Assembly: GCF_019645875.1 (NCBI RefSeq)
Contig: NZ_CP081000.1
Coordinates: 62,001 to 126,000 of the forward strand
From: Mycolicibacterium senegalense
Lineage (GTDB): Bacteria > Actinomycetota > Actinomycetes > Mycobacteriales > Mycobacteriaceae
DNA length: 64,000 nt
Direction: 5' to 3'
Numbering within the stretch: the first letter of the stretch is position 1; each line of letters starts with the position of its first letter. Shown here piece by piece: positions 28,507 to 38,050 of this stretch. The position numbers were made by a program, and so were the translations under genes. The notes beneath the pieces were generated by a model. That model had not been told where the DNA came from. It did no database searches and saw only the letters and a program-made list of their open reading frames with translations.

Positions 28507-29949
28507 ATGGCAGGTTTTCGGCTCACCACCAAGGTCCAGGTCAGCGGCTGGCGTTTCCTGCTGCGGCGCGTCGAGCATGCCATCGTGCGCCGGGATACCC
28601 GGATGTTCGACGATCCACTGCAGTTCTACAGCCGTGCGGTGTTCGCCGGCGTCGTCGTCTCGGTGCTGATCTGCCTCGGCGCGGCCCTGATGGCCTACTT
28701 CAAACCGCTGGGCAAGCAGGGCAGCGACCAGCTGTTGGTGGACCGCACCACCAATCAGCTCTACGTGATGCTGCCGGGCAGCAACCTGCTGCGGCCGGTG
28801 TACAACCTGACCTCGGCCCGGTTGGCCCTCGGGAATTCGGGCACGCCGTCGGCGGTGAAGTCTGAGGAGCTCAACCGGTTGCCCAAGGGGCAGCCGATCG
28901 GCATTCCCGGTGCGCCGTATGCCACGCCGACAGGTACGCCCGCGTCGCGCTGGACGCTGTGCGACACCGTGGCCAAGCCGGACAGCTCGGCACCCAAGGT
29001 GGAAACCTCGATCCTGATCCGTTCACTGGCAACGGATCTCGCGGTCGGCCCGATGCGTCCCAACCAGGGCATGCTGGTGTCCTTCGAGGGCGGTAACTGG
29101 CTGGTCACCGCCGACGGCCGGCACAGCATCGACCTGGGAGACCGGGCGGTGAGCTCGGCGGTTGGCATCCCGGTCACAGCCAAGGCGACCCCGGTCTCCG
29201 AGGGGCTGTTCAATGCGCTGGCCAACATGGGCCCGTGGCAGCTGCCGGCCATCCCGGCCGCCGGTGCGCCCAATACCGTTGGGCTGCCGGAGAATCTGGT
29301 GATCGGGTCGGTGTTCCAGACGGCCACCGAATCCGACCCGCAGCACTATGTCGTGCTACCGGACGGGGTGGCCCGGGTGAATCCCACCACGGCTGCGGCC
29401 TTGCGGGCCACCAATTCCTACGGTCTGCTGCAGCCCCCGTCTGTCGAGGCCAGTGTGGTGGCCAAGATCGCCGAGCAGGTGTACACCTCGCCACTGCCCG
29501 ACAAGCCGCTCGAGGTGCTGCTGCGTCAGGACTCACCGGTGCTGTGCTGGGCCTGGCAGCGTGAGCCGGGTGATCAGGCACCGAAGACCACCGTCATCGC
29601 GGGTCGTCGCCTGCCGATCCCGTCGTCTGCGGTCGGTACCGGGATCGACCAGATCGGCGGTGACGCAACGGTGTACATCGAAGGCGGTCAGTTCGTGCGG
29701 CTGCAGTCGCCGGATCCCCGGGTGGGCGAGAGCCTGTATTACATCGACCCGCAGGGGGTGCGGTACGGCATTTCCAATGACGATGCCGCGAAGAATCTGG
29801 GCTTGTCCGGTTCGGTGAACGCGCCGTGGCAAGTCGTCGGGCTGCTGGTGGAGGGCCCGGTGTTGTCGAAGGATGCGGCGTTGCTCGAGCACGACACGCT
29901 GCCCGCCGACCCACATCCGCGCAAAGTCGAAAGCAAGCAAGGCTCATGA
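28507..29949 (+). CDS. eccB1: ESX-1 core membrane protein EccB1
   Basis: A 480-aa single-pass protein, the same length as M. tuberculosis EccB1. A cytosolic N-terminal stretch ([20 protein letters not shown]) is followed by one transmembrane helix at about 44-64 ([20 protein letters not shown]). A large extracytoplasmic part has repeat modules and two cysteines likely to pair (TLCDTVAKP and SPVLCWAWQ). It belongs to the EccBCDE membrane complex. It starts 2 nt after eccA1, and its stop overlaps the eccCa1 start (ATGA). Confidence 0.95.
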   Translation: MAGFRLTTKVQVSGWRFLLRRVEHAIVRRDTRMFDDPLQFYSRAVFAGVVVSVLICLGAALMAYFKPLGKQGSDQLLVDRTTNQLYVMLPGSNLLRPVYNLTSARLALGNSGTPSAVKSEELNRLPKGQPIGIPGAPYATPTGTPASRWTLCDTVAKPDSSAPKVETSILIRSLATDLAVGPMRPNQGMLVSFEGGNWLVTADGRHSIDLGDRAVSSAVGIPVTAKATPVSEGLFNALANMGPWQLPAIPAAGAPNTVGLPENLVIGSVFQTATESDPQHYVVLPDGVARVNPTTAAALRATNSYGLLQPPSVEASVVAKIAEQVYTSPLPDKPLEVLLRQDSPVLCWAWQREPGDQAPKTTVIAGRRLPIPSSAVGTGIDQIGGDATVYIEGGQFVRLQSPDPRVGESLYYIDPQGVRYGISNDDAAKNLGLSGSVNAPWQVVGLLVEGPVLSKDAALLEHDTLPADPHPRKVESKQGS

Positions 29950-32174
29950 CGACAAAGAAGTTCACCCCGACCATCAAGCGGGGGCCGCGGCTGACACCGG
30001 GTGAGATCAACGTCGCCGCACCGGATGACCTCGGGATCGAGATCCCGCCCTCGGGCATGCAGAAGGCCATGCCCTGGGTCATGGGCGGCTGCATGCTCGG
30101 CATGATCGCGATCATGATCTTCACGGGCGTGCGTCAGCTGTCCCCGTACATGCTGATGATGCCGCTGATGATGATCATGGGCACGGTCGGTTTCATGTCC
30201 GGTGGCGGCCAAGGTGGCAAGAAAGTCCCCGAGATCAACGCCGACCGTAAGGAATACCTGCGGTACCTGGCCGGCCTGCGTACCCGGGTGACCTCGTCGG
30301 CGTCGGCTCAGGTGTCGTTCTTCGGTTACCACGCACCGCATCCCGACGATCTGCTGTCGATCATCGGTACGCACCGGCAATGGTCGCGTCAGGCCAATTC
30401 GGATTTCTACGCCGCCACCCGGATCGGCATCGGTGCCGAGATCGCGGTCGACCGGCTGCTCAAGCCGAACACCAGTGGCGAGCTCGCCGGACCGCAGGGC
30501 GCCCCGCAGCCGCACCTGGAGCCGGTCAGCCACATGTGGGTGACCAAGTTTCTGCGCACCCACGGCTTGATCCAGGATTGCCCGAAACTTGTTCAGCTGC
30601 GGACGTTTCCGACCATCGCCGTAGGTGGCGACATCGAGGGCGCCGCGGGGCTGCTGACCGCGATGATCTGTCACCTGGCGGTGTTCCATCCGCCAGACCT
30701 GTTGCAGATCCGGGTGCTCACCGACAACCCGGAGGATCCGAACTGGTCGTGGCTCAAGTGGTTGCCGCACGTCCAGCACCAGACCGACACCGACGCGGCC
30801 GGATCAACCCGGCTGGTCTACACCCGGCCCGACGGCCTGAGTGACCTCACCGCGCGCGGTCCGCACAGCGCGGACTCGGCGCCCGGTGGCCCGTACGTGA
30901 TCGTGGTGGATCTGACCGGCGGCAAGGCCGGTTTCCCGGTCGACGGCCGGGCCGGCGTCACCGTGCTCACGCTGGGTAACCACCGCGGGTCGGCCTACCG
31001 GCTGCGGGTCGACTCGGACGGGACCGCCGACGACAAGCTGCCCAACCAGAACTACCGCGAGGTGACGCGGGTGGTCGACCGGATGACCCCCGCGCAGGCG
31101 GGCCGGGTGGCCCGCAAGCTGGCCGGCTGGTCGATCACCGGCACGATCATCGACAAGAACGTCCGGGTGCAGAAGAAGGTCTCGAAGGAATGGCACCACC
31201 TGGTGGGTGCCAAGTCGGTGGAAGAGGTGACCCCCGCGCGTTGGCGGATGTTCACCGACACCGACCGGGACCGGCTCAAGATCCCGTTCGGCCACGAGCT
31301 CAAGACCGGCGAGGTGATGAAGCTCGACATCAAGGAAGGCGCCGAGTTCGGTGCCGGCCCGCACGGCATGCTCATCGGAACTACCGGTTCCGGTAAGTCG
31401 GAGTTCCTGCGCACCTTGATCTTGTCGCTGGTGGCCACCCACCACCCCGACCAGATCAACCTGTTGCTCACCGACTTCAAGGGCGGTTCGACCTTCCTGG
31501 GTATGGAGAAGCTGCCGCACACCGCGGCCGTCGTCACCAACATGGAAGAGGAAGCCGAGCTCGTCGGCCGTATGGGCGAGGTGCTCACCGGTGAGCTGGA
31601 CCGTCGTCAGCAGATCCTGCGTCAGGCCGGTATGCAGGTCGGTGCCGCGGGTGCACTTTCGGGTGTGGCCGAGTACGAGAAGCACCGCGAGCGTGGTGCG
31701 GACCTTCCGCCGTTGCCGACGCTGTTCGTGGTGGTCGACGAGTTCGCCGAGCTGCTGCAGAACCACCCGGACTTCATCGGATTGTTCGACCGGATCTGCC
31801 GTGTGGGTCGCTCGCTACGTGTGCACCTGCTGCTGGCCACCCAGTCGCTGAACACCGGCGGTGTCCGCATCGACAAGCTCGAGCCCAACCTGACGTATCG
31901 AATCGCGTTGCGTACCACCAGCTCTGCTGAGTCCAAGGCGGTGATCGGCACGCCCGAGGCGCAATACATCACCAACAAAGAGAGTGGTGTCGGGTTCCTG
32001 CGGGTGGGCATGGAGGACCCGGTGAAGTTCAGCACTCTCTACACCGGCGCCAACTATGTGCCCGAGGTGGAGGATTCCGGGGACGGCGAGTCCAGGCCGC
32101 GGGAGAAGCGACAGGCCCGGGTACGCATCCACCAGTTCACGACGACCCCGATTTTTGATACGGCGGTGAGCTAG
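29946..32174 (+). CDS. eccCa1: ESX-1 FtsK/SpoIIIE ATPase subunit EccCa1
   Basis: A 742-aa membrane-anchored half of the split EccC motor. Two N-terminal transmembrane helices (about 40-85, [20 protein letters not shown] and [19 protein letters not shown]) are followed by the stalk domain and one FtsK/SpoIIIE ATPase domain with Walker A GTTGSGKS (478-485) and Walker [14 protein letters not shown] start at ATG 29946 (MTTKKFTP), which overlaps the eccB1 stop; the open frame upstream lies inside eccB1. The split of EccC into a and b chains is typical of ESX-1. It works with EccCb1 encoded 2 nt downstream. Confidence 0.95.
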   Translation: MTTKKFTPTIKRGPRLTPGEINVAAPDDLGIEIPPSGMQKAMPWVMGGCMLGMIAIMIFTGVRQLSPYMLMMPLMMIMGTVGFMSGGGQGGKKVPEINADRKEYLRYLAGLRTRVTSSASAQVSFFGYHAPHPDDLLSIIGTHRQWSRQANSDFYAATRIGIGAEIAVDRLLKPNTSGELAGPQGAPQPHLEPVSHMWVTKFLRTHGLIQDCPKLVQLRTFPTIAVGGDIEGAAGLLTAMICHLAVFHPPDLLQIRVLTDNPEDPNWSWLKWLPHVQHQTDTDAAGSTRLVYTRPDGLSDLTARGPHSADSAPGGPYVIVVDLTGGKAGFPVDGRAGVTVLTLGNHRGSAYRLRVDSDGTADDKLPNQNYREVTRVVDRMTPAQAGRVARKLAGWSITGTIIDKNVRVQKKVSKEWHHLVGAKSVEEVTPARWRMFTDTDRDRLKIPFGHELKTGEVMKLDIKEGAEFGAGPHGMLIGTTGSGKSEFLRTLILSLVATHHPDQINLLLTDFKGGSTFLGMEKLPHTAAVVTNMEEEAELVGRMGEVLTGELDRRQQILRQAGMQVGAAGALSGVAEYEKHRERGADLPPLPTLFVVVDEFAELLQNHPDFIGLFDRICRVGRSLRVHLLLATQSLNTGGVRIDKLEPNLTYRIALRTTSSAESKAVIGTPEAQYITNKESGVGFLRVGMEDPVKFSTLYTGANYVPEVEDSGDGESRPREKRQARVRIHQFTTTPIFDTAVS

Positions 32175-32176
32175 CC

Positions 32177-33928
32177 ATGAGTACTGACGCCGAACCCAGG
32201 GTGTTGCGCGAGGTCGTCCTCGAGCAGCTGGGCACCGGGGAGAGCCGCGCCTACAAGATGTGGCTGCCGCCGCTGACCGAGCCGACCCCGGTCAACGAGC
32301 TGATCGAGCGCGATTACCAGCGCGCGCCGCTGCGGTTCGCGCTGGGAATCATGGACGAGCCGCGTCGGCACCGGCAGGACATCTGGGGCGTCGACGTCTC
32401 GGCGGCCGGCGGCAACATCGCGATCGGCGGGGCCCCGCAGACCGGGAAGTCGACCTTCCTGCAGACGCTGATGCTGTCGGCCGCGGCCACCCACACGCCG
32501 CGGCAGGTGCAGTTCTACTGCATCGATCTCGGTGGCGGTGGCTTGATGTACATGGAGGATCTGCCGCATGTGGGCGGCGTCGCCACCCGTGCCGAACCCG
32601 ACCGGGTCAACCGGGTGGTGGCTGAGGTCAAAGCGGTGCTGCGGGCCCGCGAGCAGGTGTTCAAGCAGTACCGCGTCGGTTCGATCGCGTCGTACCGCGA
32701 GATGCGCGAGGATCCGAACAACCCGGCCGCCCAGGACCCGTTCGGTGACGTGTTCCTGGTGATCGACGGCTGGCCGGCGTTCGTGGCCGAGTTCCCCGAT
32801 CTCGAGCCGGCCGTGCAGGATCTCGCCGGTCAGGGTTTGGCGTACGGCGTGCACGTCATCATCTCCACGCCGCGCTGGACCGAGCTCAAGTCACGTGTGC
32901 GCGACTACCTGGGCACCAAGGTGGAGTTCCGTCTCGGTGACGTGAACGAGACCCAGATCGACCGGATCACCCGCGACATCCCGGCCAACCGCCCGGGCCG
33001 TGCCGTCTCTCTCGAGAAGCACCACCTGATGATCGGGGTGCCCCGGTTGGACGGCGTGCACAGTGCCGCCAACATCGTCGACGCCATCTCGGCGGGCGTG
33101 CAGCAGGTGGCCGCGCGTCACACCGAACAGGCGCCGCAGGTGCGGGTGCTTCCGGAGCGGATCTACCTGCATCAGCTCGACCCGAATCCGCCGGGACCCG
33201 ACGCCGATTACCGGACCCGCTGGCAGGTGCCGCTGGGCGTGCGCGAGTCGGACCTCACGGTGGCCTACAACCAGATGAACCTGACGCCGCACCTGTTGAT
33301 CTTCGGTGCTCCCAAGTCGGGCAAGACCACGATCGCGCACGCGGTGGCCAAGGCGATCTGCAGTCGCAACAGCCCCGACCAGGTCAGGTTCATGCTGGCC
33401 GACTACCGGTCCGGCCTGCTCGACGCGGTGCCCGAGTCGCATCTGCTGGCCGCCGGGGCGATCAACCGCAACAGCGCTTCGCTGGAGGAGTCGATCAAGG
33501 CACTGGCCGTCAACCTCAAGAAGCGGCTGCCGCCGCCGGACCTCACCACCGCGCAACTGCGGGCGCGGTCCTGGTGGACCGGGCCGGACATCGTGCTGCT
33601 GGTCGACGACTGGCACATGATCACCGCCGCCGCCGGCATGATGTCGCCGATGGCGCCGCTGAGTCCGCTGCTGCCCGCTGCGGCCGACATCGGCCTGCAC
33701 CTCATCGTGGCGTGCCAGATGAGCCTGGCGCACCGGGCGACCATGGATAAGTTCGTCGGCGCCGCCTACGGCGCCGGTTCGCCGACTCTGTTCCTCTCCG
33801 GCGAGAAGAACGATTTCCCGTCGCGGGAGATCATCGTCAAGAAAAGGCCGCCTGGCCAGGCATTTATGGTCGGCCCCGACGGCAAGGAAGTCATCCAGGC
33901 CGCCTATGTGGACCCACCCGCGGAATAA
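32177..33928 (+). CDS. eccCb1: ESX-1 FtsK/SpoIIIE ATPase subunit EccCb1
   Basis: A 583-aa cytosolic protein with two FtsK/SpoIIIE ATPase domains: Walker [10 protein letters not shown] (84-92) with LVIDGWPAF as Walker B, and GAPKSGKT (377-384) with VLLVDDWHM. The second domain is the one known to bind the C-terminal signal of EsxB. Length is close to the 591 residues in M. tuberculosis. The 180 bp that follow, up to pe35, contain no gene; GGATCGGGGGACAGG at 34008 onward is merely G-rich. Confidence 0.95.
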   Translation: MSTDAEPRVLREVVLEQLGTGESRAYKMWLPPLTEPTPVNELIERDYQRAPLRFALGIMDEPRRHRQDIWGVDVSAAGGNIAIGGAPQTGKSTFLQTLMLSAAATHTPRQVQFYCIDLGGGGLMYMEDLPHVGGVATRAEPDRVNRVVAEVKAVLRAREQVFKQYRVGSIASYREMREDPNNPAAQDPFGDVFLVIDGWPAFVAEFPDLEPAVQDLAGQGLAYGVHVIISTPRWTELKSRVRDYLGTKVEFRLGDVNETQIDRITRDIPANRPGRAVSLEKHHLMIGVPRLDGVHSAANIVDAISAGVQQVAARHTEQAPQVRVLPERIYLHQLDPNPPGPDADYRTRWQVPLGVRESDLTVAYNQMNLTPHLLIFGAPKSGKTTIAHAVAKAICSRNSPDQVRFMLADYRSGLLDAVPESHLLAAGAINRNSASLEESIKALAVNLKKRLPPPDLTTAQLRARSWWTGPDIVLLVDDWHMITAAAGMMSPMAPLSPLLPAAADIGLHLIVACQMSLAHRATMDKFVGAAYGAGSPTLFLSGEKNDFPSREIIVKKRPPGQAFMVGPDGKEVIQAAYVDPPAE

Positions 33929-34108
33929 GTGTTCTCAGCACCCCAGAACGCCAGTTAGTATTTATCCAACGCACTCAGCAACGCTGGCGGCGGCCCGCCA
34001 GCAAAGGGATCGGGGGACAGGTTCCTTGGCGACTTGGCAAACTTCATGCCACGTCGGCTTTGAGTGCTTGTCCCTGGTTATTTGCAATCGAAACAGGGGA
34101 GCAAGCAA

Positions 34109-34402
34109 ATGCAACCAATGATGCACAACCCGGGCGCCGAAGGTGTTGCGGCACAGGTCATCGCAAACGCGGCCCGTGGTCTGGCCGGCGGCACCACCGC
34201 TGCTGCAGCCGTCACCGCGCTGGTACCGGCCGGCGCTGACGAGGTGTCGGCAATGGCGGCCATGGCCTTCGCCAGCGAGGGTGTCGAGGCTCTTGCGGCG
34301 AACTCGTTCGCCCAGGAGGAGCTGACCCGGGCGGGTGCGGCGTACCAGGAGATCGCGGGCATCTACAACGCGGTCGACGCGGCCCAGGCCACCACGCTCT
34401 AG
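34109..34402 (+). CDS. pe35: PE family protein PE35
   Basis: A 97-aa PE protein: MQPMMHNPGAEGVAAQVIAN followed by two long helices and a C-terminal YNAVDA, which gives the YxxxD export signal. The N-terminal PE pair is not literal (family members vary here). The start is ATG 34109 with AGGGGAG 8-14 nt upstream; an in-frame ATG at 34064 would add an unlikely 15 residues. Position between eccCb1 and ppe68 is that of PE35, which pairs with PPE68 and is delivered by EspG1. Confidence 0.9.
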   Translation: MQPMMHNPGAEGVAAQVIANAARGLAGGTTAAAAVTALVPAGADEVSAMAAMAFASEGVEALAANSFAQEELTRAGAAYQEIAGIYNAVDAAQATTL

Positions 34403-34444
34403 CACGCCGTAGGCAAATTCGTCTTCAGATAGGGTCATCGAGTC

Positions 34445-35773
34445 ATGGTTGCGGCACCACCCGTTCCACCGACCTGGTTCGCGTTGCCTCCAGAGATCAA
34501 CACCGCCCGCTTGATGGTCGGTGCCGGTCCGGCGCCGATGCTCCAGGCGGCGACGGGTTGGGAGGGTCTGGCGATCCTGCTCGAAACCCAGGCTGACGAA
34601 TTGGCCGGTGCGCTGAGCAACCTGACCGCGGTGTGGAGCGGCACGGCCAGTGAGCGTGCCGTGGCTGCCACCATGCCGATGATCATGTGGTTGCGCACCA
34701 TGGCGCTGCAGGCCCAGAAGCGGGCCCTGCAAGCCGGCGCCCAGGCGAGTTCGTACAGCCTGGCTCTGGCGACCACCCCGCCGATTCCGGAGATCGAGCA
34801 GAACCACGTCACTCACGCGGTCCTGGAAGCCACCAACTTCCTCGGTATCAACACGATGCCGATCGGGCTCAACGAGATCGACTACTTCGTCCGGATGTGG
34901 AACCAGGCGGCCGGGGCGATGGAGGCCTACCACGCCGAGACGACCGTCAACCTGCTGTTCGAGCCGATCGTGCCGATGACGCCGATCGTCCTGCCCGGCA
35001 TCGGTGAGACGACCGCGGCCGCGGCGCTCGCGTCGACGGCTCCTCGGACGGCAATGGGCGTGGCCCGCAACATGACGATCGAAGGGATCAGCGCCCTATC
35101 CACGCTCTCGTCGATCAAACTGGCCACCGGCAATGCCGCCGCTCAGGCCAACCACGCCGAGCAGCGGGCGGTGGGCGCGGCGGACAAGGGCGAGAACGCC
35201 GCGAAGCAGGACAAGGATTCGTCCGAGAAGAACCCGATGCAGCAGGGCATGCAGATGGTCATGCAGATGGGGCAGCAGGCCGGGCAGTTGGCGGGGCAGA
35301 TTCCGTCGATGCTCCAGTCCCAGATGCAGACCTTCACCCAGCCCCTGCAGCAGGTCACCCAGATGGTGAGTCAGTTCACCAGCATGGGCGGCAGCCAGCA
35401 GGGCATGCAGTCCGGGCTGATGGGGGCGATGCCGTTCTCGAACCATCCGCTGGCCGGTGGCACCGGTCCGAGTTCGGGAGCTGGTCTGGTGCGCGCGGCG
35501 TCGTTGCCGGGTGCACTCGGGTCTCCGCCGCGCACGGCGCTGTTGTCCAGCATGTTGGGCATCAGCGGAGAGACCAAGCCGGGCGCATTCGGTGGGGCTG
35601 CGGGCGCGGCAGGTCCGATGGCGCCGGTCGGTAGCGGCGCCGGCGGAGGCGGTGGGGCACCGGTGCACGCCGCCAAGAACAAGGAAGAGCAGAGCGGCGG
35701 CACCAAGGATGGCCTGGTGTCACCGACAGCTCTCACCTACGACCAATCAATAGAAGAAGACGACGACTGGTAA
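34445..35773 (+). CDS. ppe68: PPE family protein PPE68
   Basis: A 442-aa PPE protein, longer than the 368 residues of the M. tuberculosis version. The PPE domain (1-180) opens VAAPPVPPTWFALPPEINTA and contains the WSGTASERAV (WxG) turn. The C-terminal half has a Met/Gln-rich helical segment (about 260-330; MQQGMQMVMQMGQQAGQLAG), then Gly-rich sequence and an acidic end (SIEEDDDW). It should form a helical bundle with PE35 and be bound by EspG1. The same Met/Gln-rich style recurs in the EspJ-like protein at 40518. Confidence 0.93.
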   Translation: MVAAPPVPPTWFALPPEINTARLMVGAGPAPMLQAATGWEGLAILLETQADELAGALSNLTAVWSGTASERAVAATMPMIMWLRTMALQAQKRALQAGAQASSYSLALATTPPIPEIEQNHVTHAVLEATNFLGINTMPIGLNEIDYFVRMWNQAAGAMEAYHAETTVNLLFEPIVPMTPIVLPGIGETTAAAALASTAPRTAMGVARNMTIEGISALSTLSSIKLATGNAAAQANHAEQRAVGAADKGENAAKQDKDSSEKNPMQQGMQMVMQMGQQAGQLAGQIPSMLQSQMQTFTQPLQQVTQMVSQFTSMGGSQQGMQSGLMGAMPFSNHPLAGGTGPSSGAGLVRAASLPGALGSPPRTALLSSMLGISGETKPGAFGGAAGAAGPMAPVGSGAGGGGGAPVHAAKNKEEQSGGTKDGLVSPTALTYDQSIEEDDDW

Positions 35774-35793
35774 GTCGTCCACCACAAGAACTT

Positions 35794-35811
35794 TCCGGCC
35801 ACCCGGCCGGA
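35794..35811 (+). repeat. Short GC hairpin between ppe68 and esxB
   Basis: TCCGGCC-ACCC-GGCCGGA forms a perfect 7-bp stem in the 92-nt gap. It may partly terminate upstream transcription or stabilise the 5' end of an esxBA mRNA. AAGGGGAA just before the esxB ATG is its ribosome site. Confidence 0.5.
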
Positions 35812-35865
35812 GGACTCGCCAATCATCACTGGTGAGGACAAAGGGAAAATAAGGGGAAATCCAAC

Positions 35866-36168
35866 ATGGCACAGATGAATACAGATGCCGCCGTCCTCGC
35901 CAAGGAGGCTGCTAATTTCGAGCGCATCTCGGGTGAGCTCAAGGGCGTCATCGCCCAGGTCGAGTCGACCGGCGGCGCTCTGGCGACGCAGATGCAGGGC
36001 CAGGCCGGCCAGGCCGCACAGGCCGCGCTGCTCCGGTTCCAGGAGGCTGCTGACAAGCAGATCCAGGAGCTGAACGAGATCTCGACCAACATCCACACCT
36101 CGGGTACCCAGTACACGAGCACCGACGACGATCAGGCCGGCAACCTGGCCTCGTCGATGAACATCTGA
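35866..36168 (+). CDS. esxB: ESX-1 WXG100 substrate EsxB (CFP-10)
   Basis: A 100-aa helical-hairpin protein, partner of EsxA in the secreted 1:1 heterodimer. MNTDAAVLAKEAANFERISG and NEISTNIHTSGTQYTSTDDD are characteristic CFP-10 wording; YTSTD is the YxxxD signal recognised by EccCb1. Odd point: the turn reads MQG (Met43), not the tryptophan of the WxG motif; the partner EsxA keeps Trp43. The start ATG has AAGGGGAA upstream. It is separated from esxA by 30 nt and surely co-transcribed. Confidence 0.96.
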   Translation: MAQMNTDAAVLAKEAANFERISGELKGVIAQVESTGGALATQMQGQAGQAAQAALLRFQEAADKQIQELNEISTNIHTSGTQYTSTDDDQAGNLASSMNI

Positions 36169-36198
36169 CCTAGCTGACCTCGAGAACGGAGACAAGAC

Positions 36199-36486
36199 AT
36201 GACAGAACAGGTTTGGAATTTCGCCGGTATCGAAGGCGGAGCCGGTGAGATCCAGGGTGCCGTCAGCACCACCGCTGGCCTGCTGGACGAGGGCAAGGGC
36301 TCGCTCGCCTCGCTCGCTTCGGCGTGGGGCGGCTCGGGTTCGGAGGCCTACCAGGCCGTTCAGACCCGCTGGGACAACACGGCCAACGAGCTGAACTCTG
36401 CGCTGCAGAACCTGGCCCAGACCATCAGCGAGGCGGGGCAGACCATGTCCCAGACCGAGGCCGGCGTCACGGGAATGTTTGCCTGA
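36199..36486 (+). CDS. esxA: ESX-1 WXG100 substrate EsxA (ESAT-6)
   Basis: A 95-aa protein of exactly ESAT-6 length: [20 protein letters not shown], the turn WGG at 43-45, and the C-terminal [10 protein letters not shown]. It forms the heterodimer with EsxB and is exported by ESX-1. GGAG lies 8-11 nt upstream of the ATG. A strong hairpin begins 26 nt after the stop. Confidence 0.97.
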   Translation: MTEQVWNFAGIEGGAGEIQGAVSTTAGLLDEGKGSLASLASAWGGSGSEAYQAVQTRWDNTANELNSALQNLAQTISEAGQTMSQTEAGVTGMFA

Positions 36487-36511
36487 CACTGCTCGGTAAC
36501 AAGCATGCTTC

Positions 36512-36560
36512 TGGTGGGCGGGTACTCGGACTATCTGGTGATAGCCGAACCCGCCCACCA
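36512..36560 (+). terminator. Long hairpin after esxA
   Basis: Three stacked perfect stems: TGGTGGGCGGGT/ACCCGCCCACCA (12 bp, 36512-36523 with 36549-36560), TCGG/CCGA, and CTATC/GATAG closing a TGGT loop. That is 21 pairs with only tiny bulges. There is no U tract (CTTGTGCTTG follows). It probably terminates or attenuates the transcript so esxBA is made in excess over espI-eccD1, or protects the 3' end of the esxBA mRNA. Confidence 0.7.
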
Positions 36561-36616
36561 CTTGTGCTTGGGTGTAAAGATCTAACCATCTGTATTTGAC
36601 TATCTGAGGGGTCCCC

Positions 36617-38050
36617 ATGTCGGCCGACTATGACCGGCTCTTCCACTCGTCTGAACCGGGCAAACCGGTCGACGACGCCACCGCCATCGTGGACAGAGAT
36701 GCCATTCTGAAGGCCGCCGCAGCCGCGCCGCCGCCACCGCCGCCGGTCCAGGCCGGGGACACCAGTTCCACGGATGTCCCTGTGGCCCCCACGGCATCCA
36801 CCCAGACTCAGGCTGCCGCGCAGCCGCGGCATGCGGAGACTACACCGCAGATGCCGGCGCCGATGCCGCAGCCGCCGGCCACCGCGCCGCAGTGGCCGCA
36901 GAACTCGATGCTTCGCGCACCGCAGCAACAGCAGTTCGGCCAGGGCGCCCGTCACGAGCAGGCCCGCACTCTGCCCGGGCCGGCCCCGCGCGTCGCGCCC
37001 GGTCCGGCGCCGTCGCAGTTCGCCGACATCGACCCCGAGGTCAGTGGCCAGTGGCGGGCAGGGCAGGCGATCCCGACTCCTGCTGCGCCCGGCCCCACTT
37101 CGGCGGCCTCGATGGGCAATCACCGTGCGATCGACGCGCTCTCGCACGTCGGCGTGAAGACCGGCGTGAAGATGCCGTCCCAGCGCGGATGGCGCCACTG
37201 GCTCTACCTCACCACGCGGATCAATCTCGGCCTGTCGCCCGACGAGATCTACGAACTCGAACTGCACAGCCGGATTCGACGCAACGCCCGCGACTCCTAC
37301 CAGATCGGCGTGTTCGGGCTGAAGGGCGGCGTCGGCAAGACCGCCGTCACGGTCGCGCTCGGATCGGCGATGGCCAAGGTCCGTGGCGACCGCATCCTGG
37401 CGATCGACGCCGACCCCGACGGCGGAAACCTGGCCGACCGGGCCGGGCGGCAGTCCGCGGCCACCATCTCCGATCTGCTGGCCGACCAGGAACTGTCGCG
37501 CTACAACGACATTCGCGCCTACACGAGCATGAACGGCTCCAACCTCGAGGTGCTGTCCTCGGAGGACTACAGCGGAGCCCAGCGCGAGTTCAACGACGAG
37601 GATTGGAAGGGCGCCACCGCGGTGGTGTCGCGCTACTACAACCTCGTGCTCGCCGACTGCGGCGCCGGCCTGTTCCAAAAGGCTTCCCGCGGTGTGCTTT
37701 CCACCGTGTCCGGCATGGTGATCGTGGCGAGCGCCTCGATCGACGGGGCGCGGCAGGCCGCCATCACCATGGACTGGCTGCGCCAGAACGGCTACCAGGA
37801 TCTGCTCGGCCGGTCCTGCGTCGTCATCAACCACGTCACACCGGGCAAGCCCAACGTCGACATCGAGGACCTGGTGCAGCAGTTCGAGCGTCACGTGCCT
37901 CCGCGCCGGGTCATCGTGCTGCCGTACGACAAGCACATCGCGGCCGGCACCGAGATTCAGCTCGACCTGCTCGGCGACACGTTCCAGCGCCGCATCACCG
38001 AGCTGGCCGCCGCCCTGTCCGACGATTTCGACAGGCTTGAACGGCGTTGA
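36617..38050 (+). CDS. espI: ESX-1 associated MinD-like ATPase EspI
   Basis: A 477-aa protein, shorter than the 666 residues in M. tuberculosis because the proline-rich N-terminal part (about 35-150) is reduced. The C-terminal MinD/ParA-like ATPase carries KGGVGKT (236-242), AIDADPDGGNLADRAG and VLADCGAGLF. In M. tuberculosis EspI represses ESX-1 secretion when ATP is low. The ATG at 36617 has GAGGGG 7-12 nt upstream. The stop overlaps the TTG start of eccD1. A paralog is encoded at 21563. Confidence 0.9.
   Translation: MSADYDRLFHSSEPGKPVDDATAIVDRDAILKAAAAAPPPPPPVQAGDTSSTDVPVAPTASTQTQAAAQPRHAETTPQMPAPMPQPPATAPQWPQNSMLRAPQQQQFGQGARHEQARTLPGPAPRVAPGPAPSQFADIDPEVSGQWRAGQAIPTPAAPGPTSAASMGNHRAIDALSHVGVKTGVKMPSQRGWRHWLYLTTRINLGLSPDEIYELELHSRIRRNARDSYQIGVFGLKGGVGKTAVTVALGSAMAKVRGDRILAIDADPDGGNLADRAGRQSAATISDLLADQELSRYNDIRAYTSMNGSNLEVLSSEDYSGAQREFNDEDWKGATAVVSRYYNLVLADCGAGLFQKASRGVLSTVSGMVIVASASIDGARQAAITMDWLRQNGYQDLLGRSCVVINHVTPGKPNVDIEDLVQQFERHVPPRRVIVLPYDKHIAAGTEIQLDLLGDTFQRRITELAAALSDDFDRLERR

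Noticed and set aside
29826..29945. Upstream start for eccCa1 inside eccB1
   Set aside because: The extra 40 residues are the eccB1 tail in another frame; ATG 29946 gives the family length.
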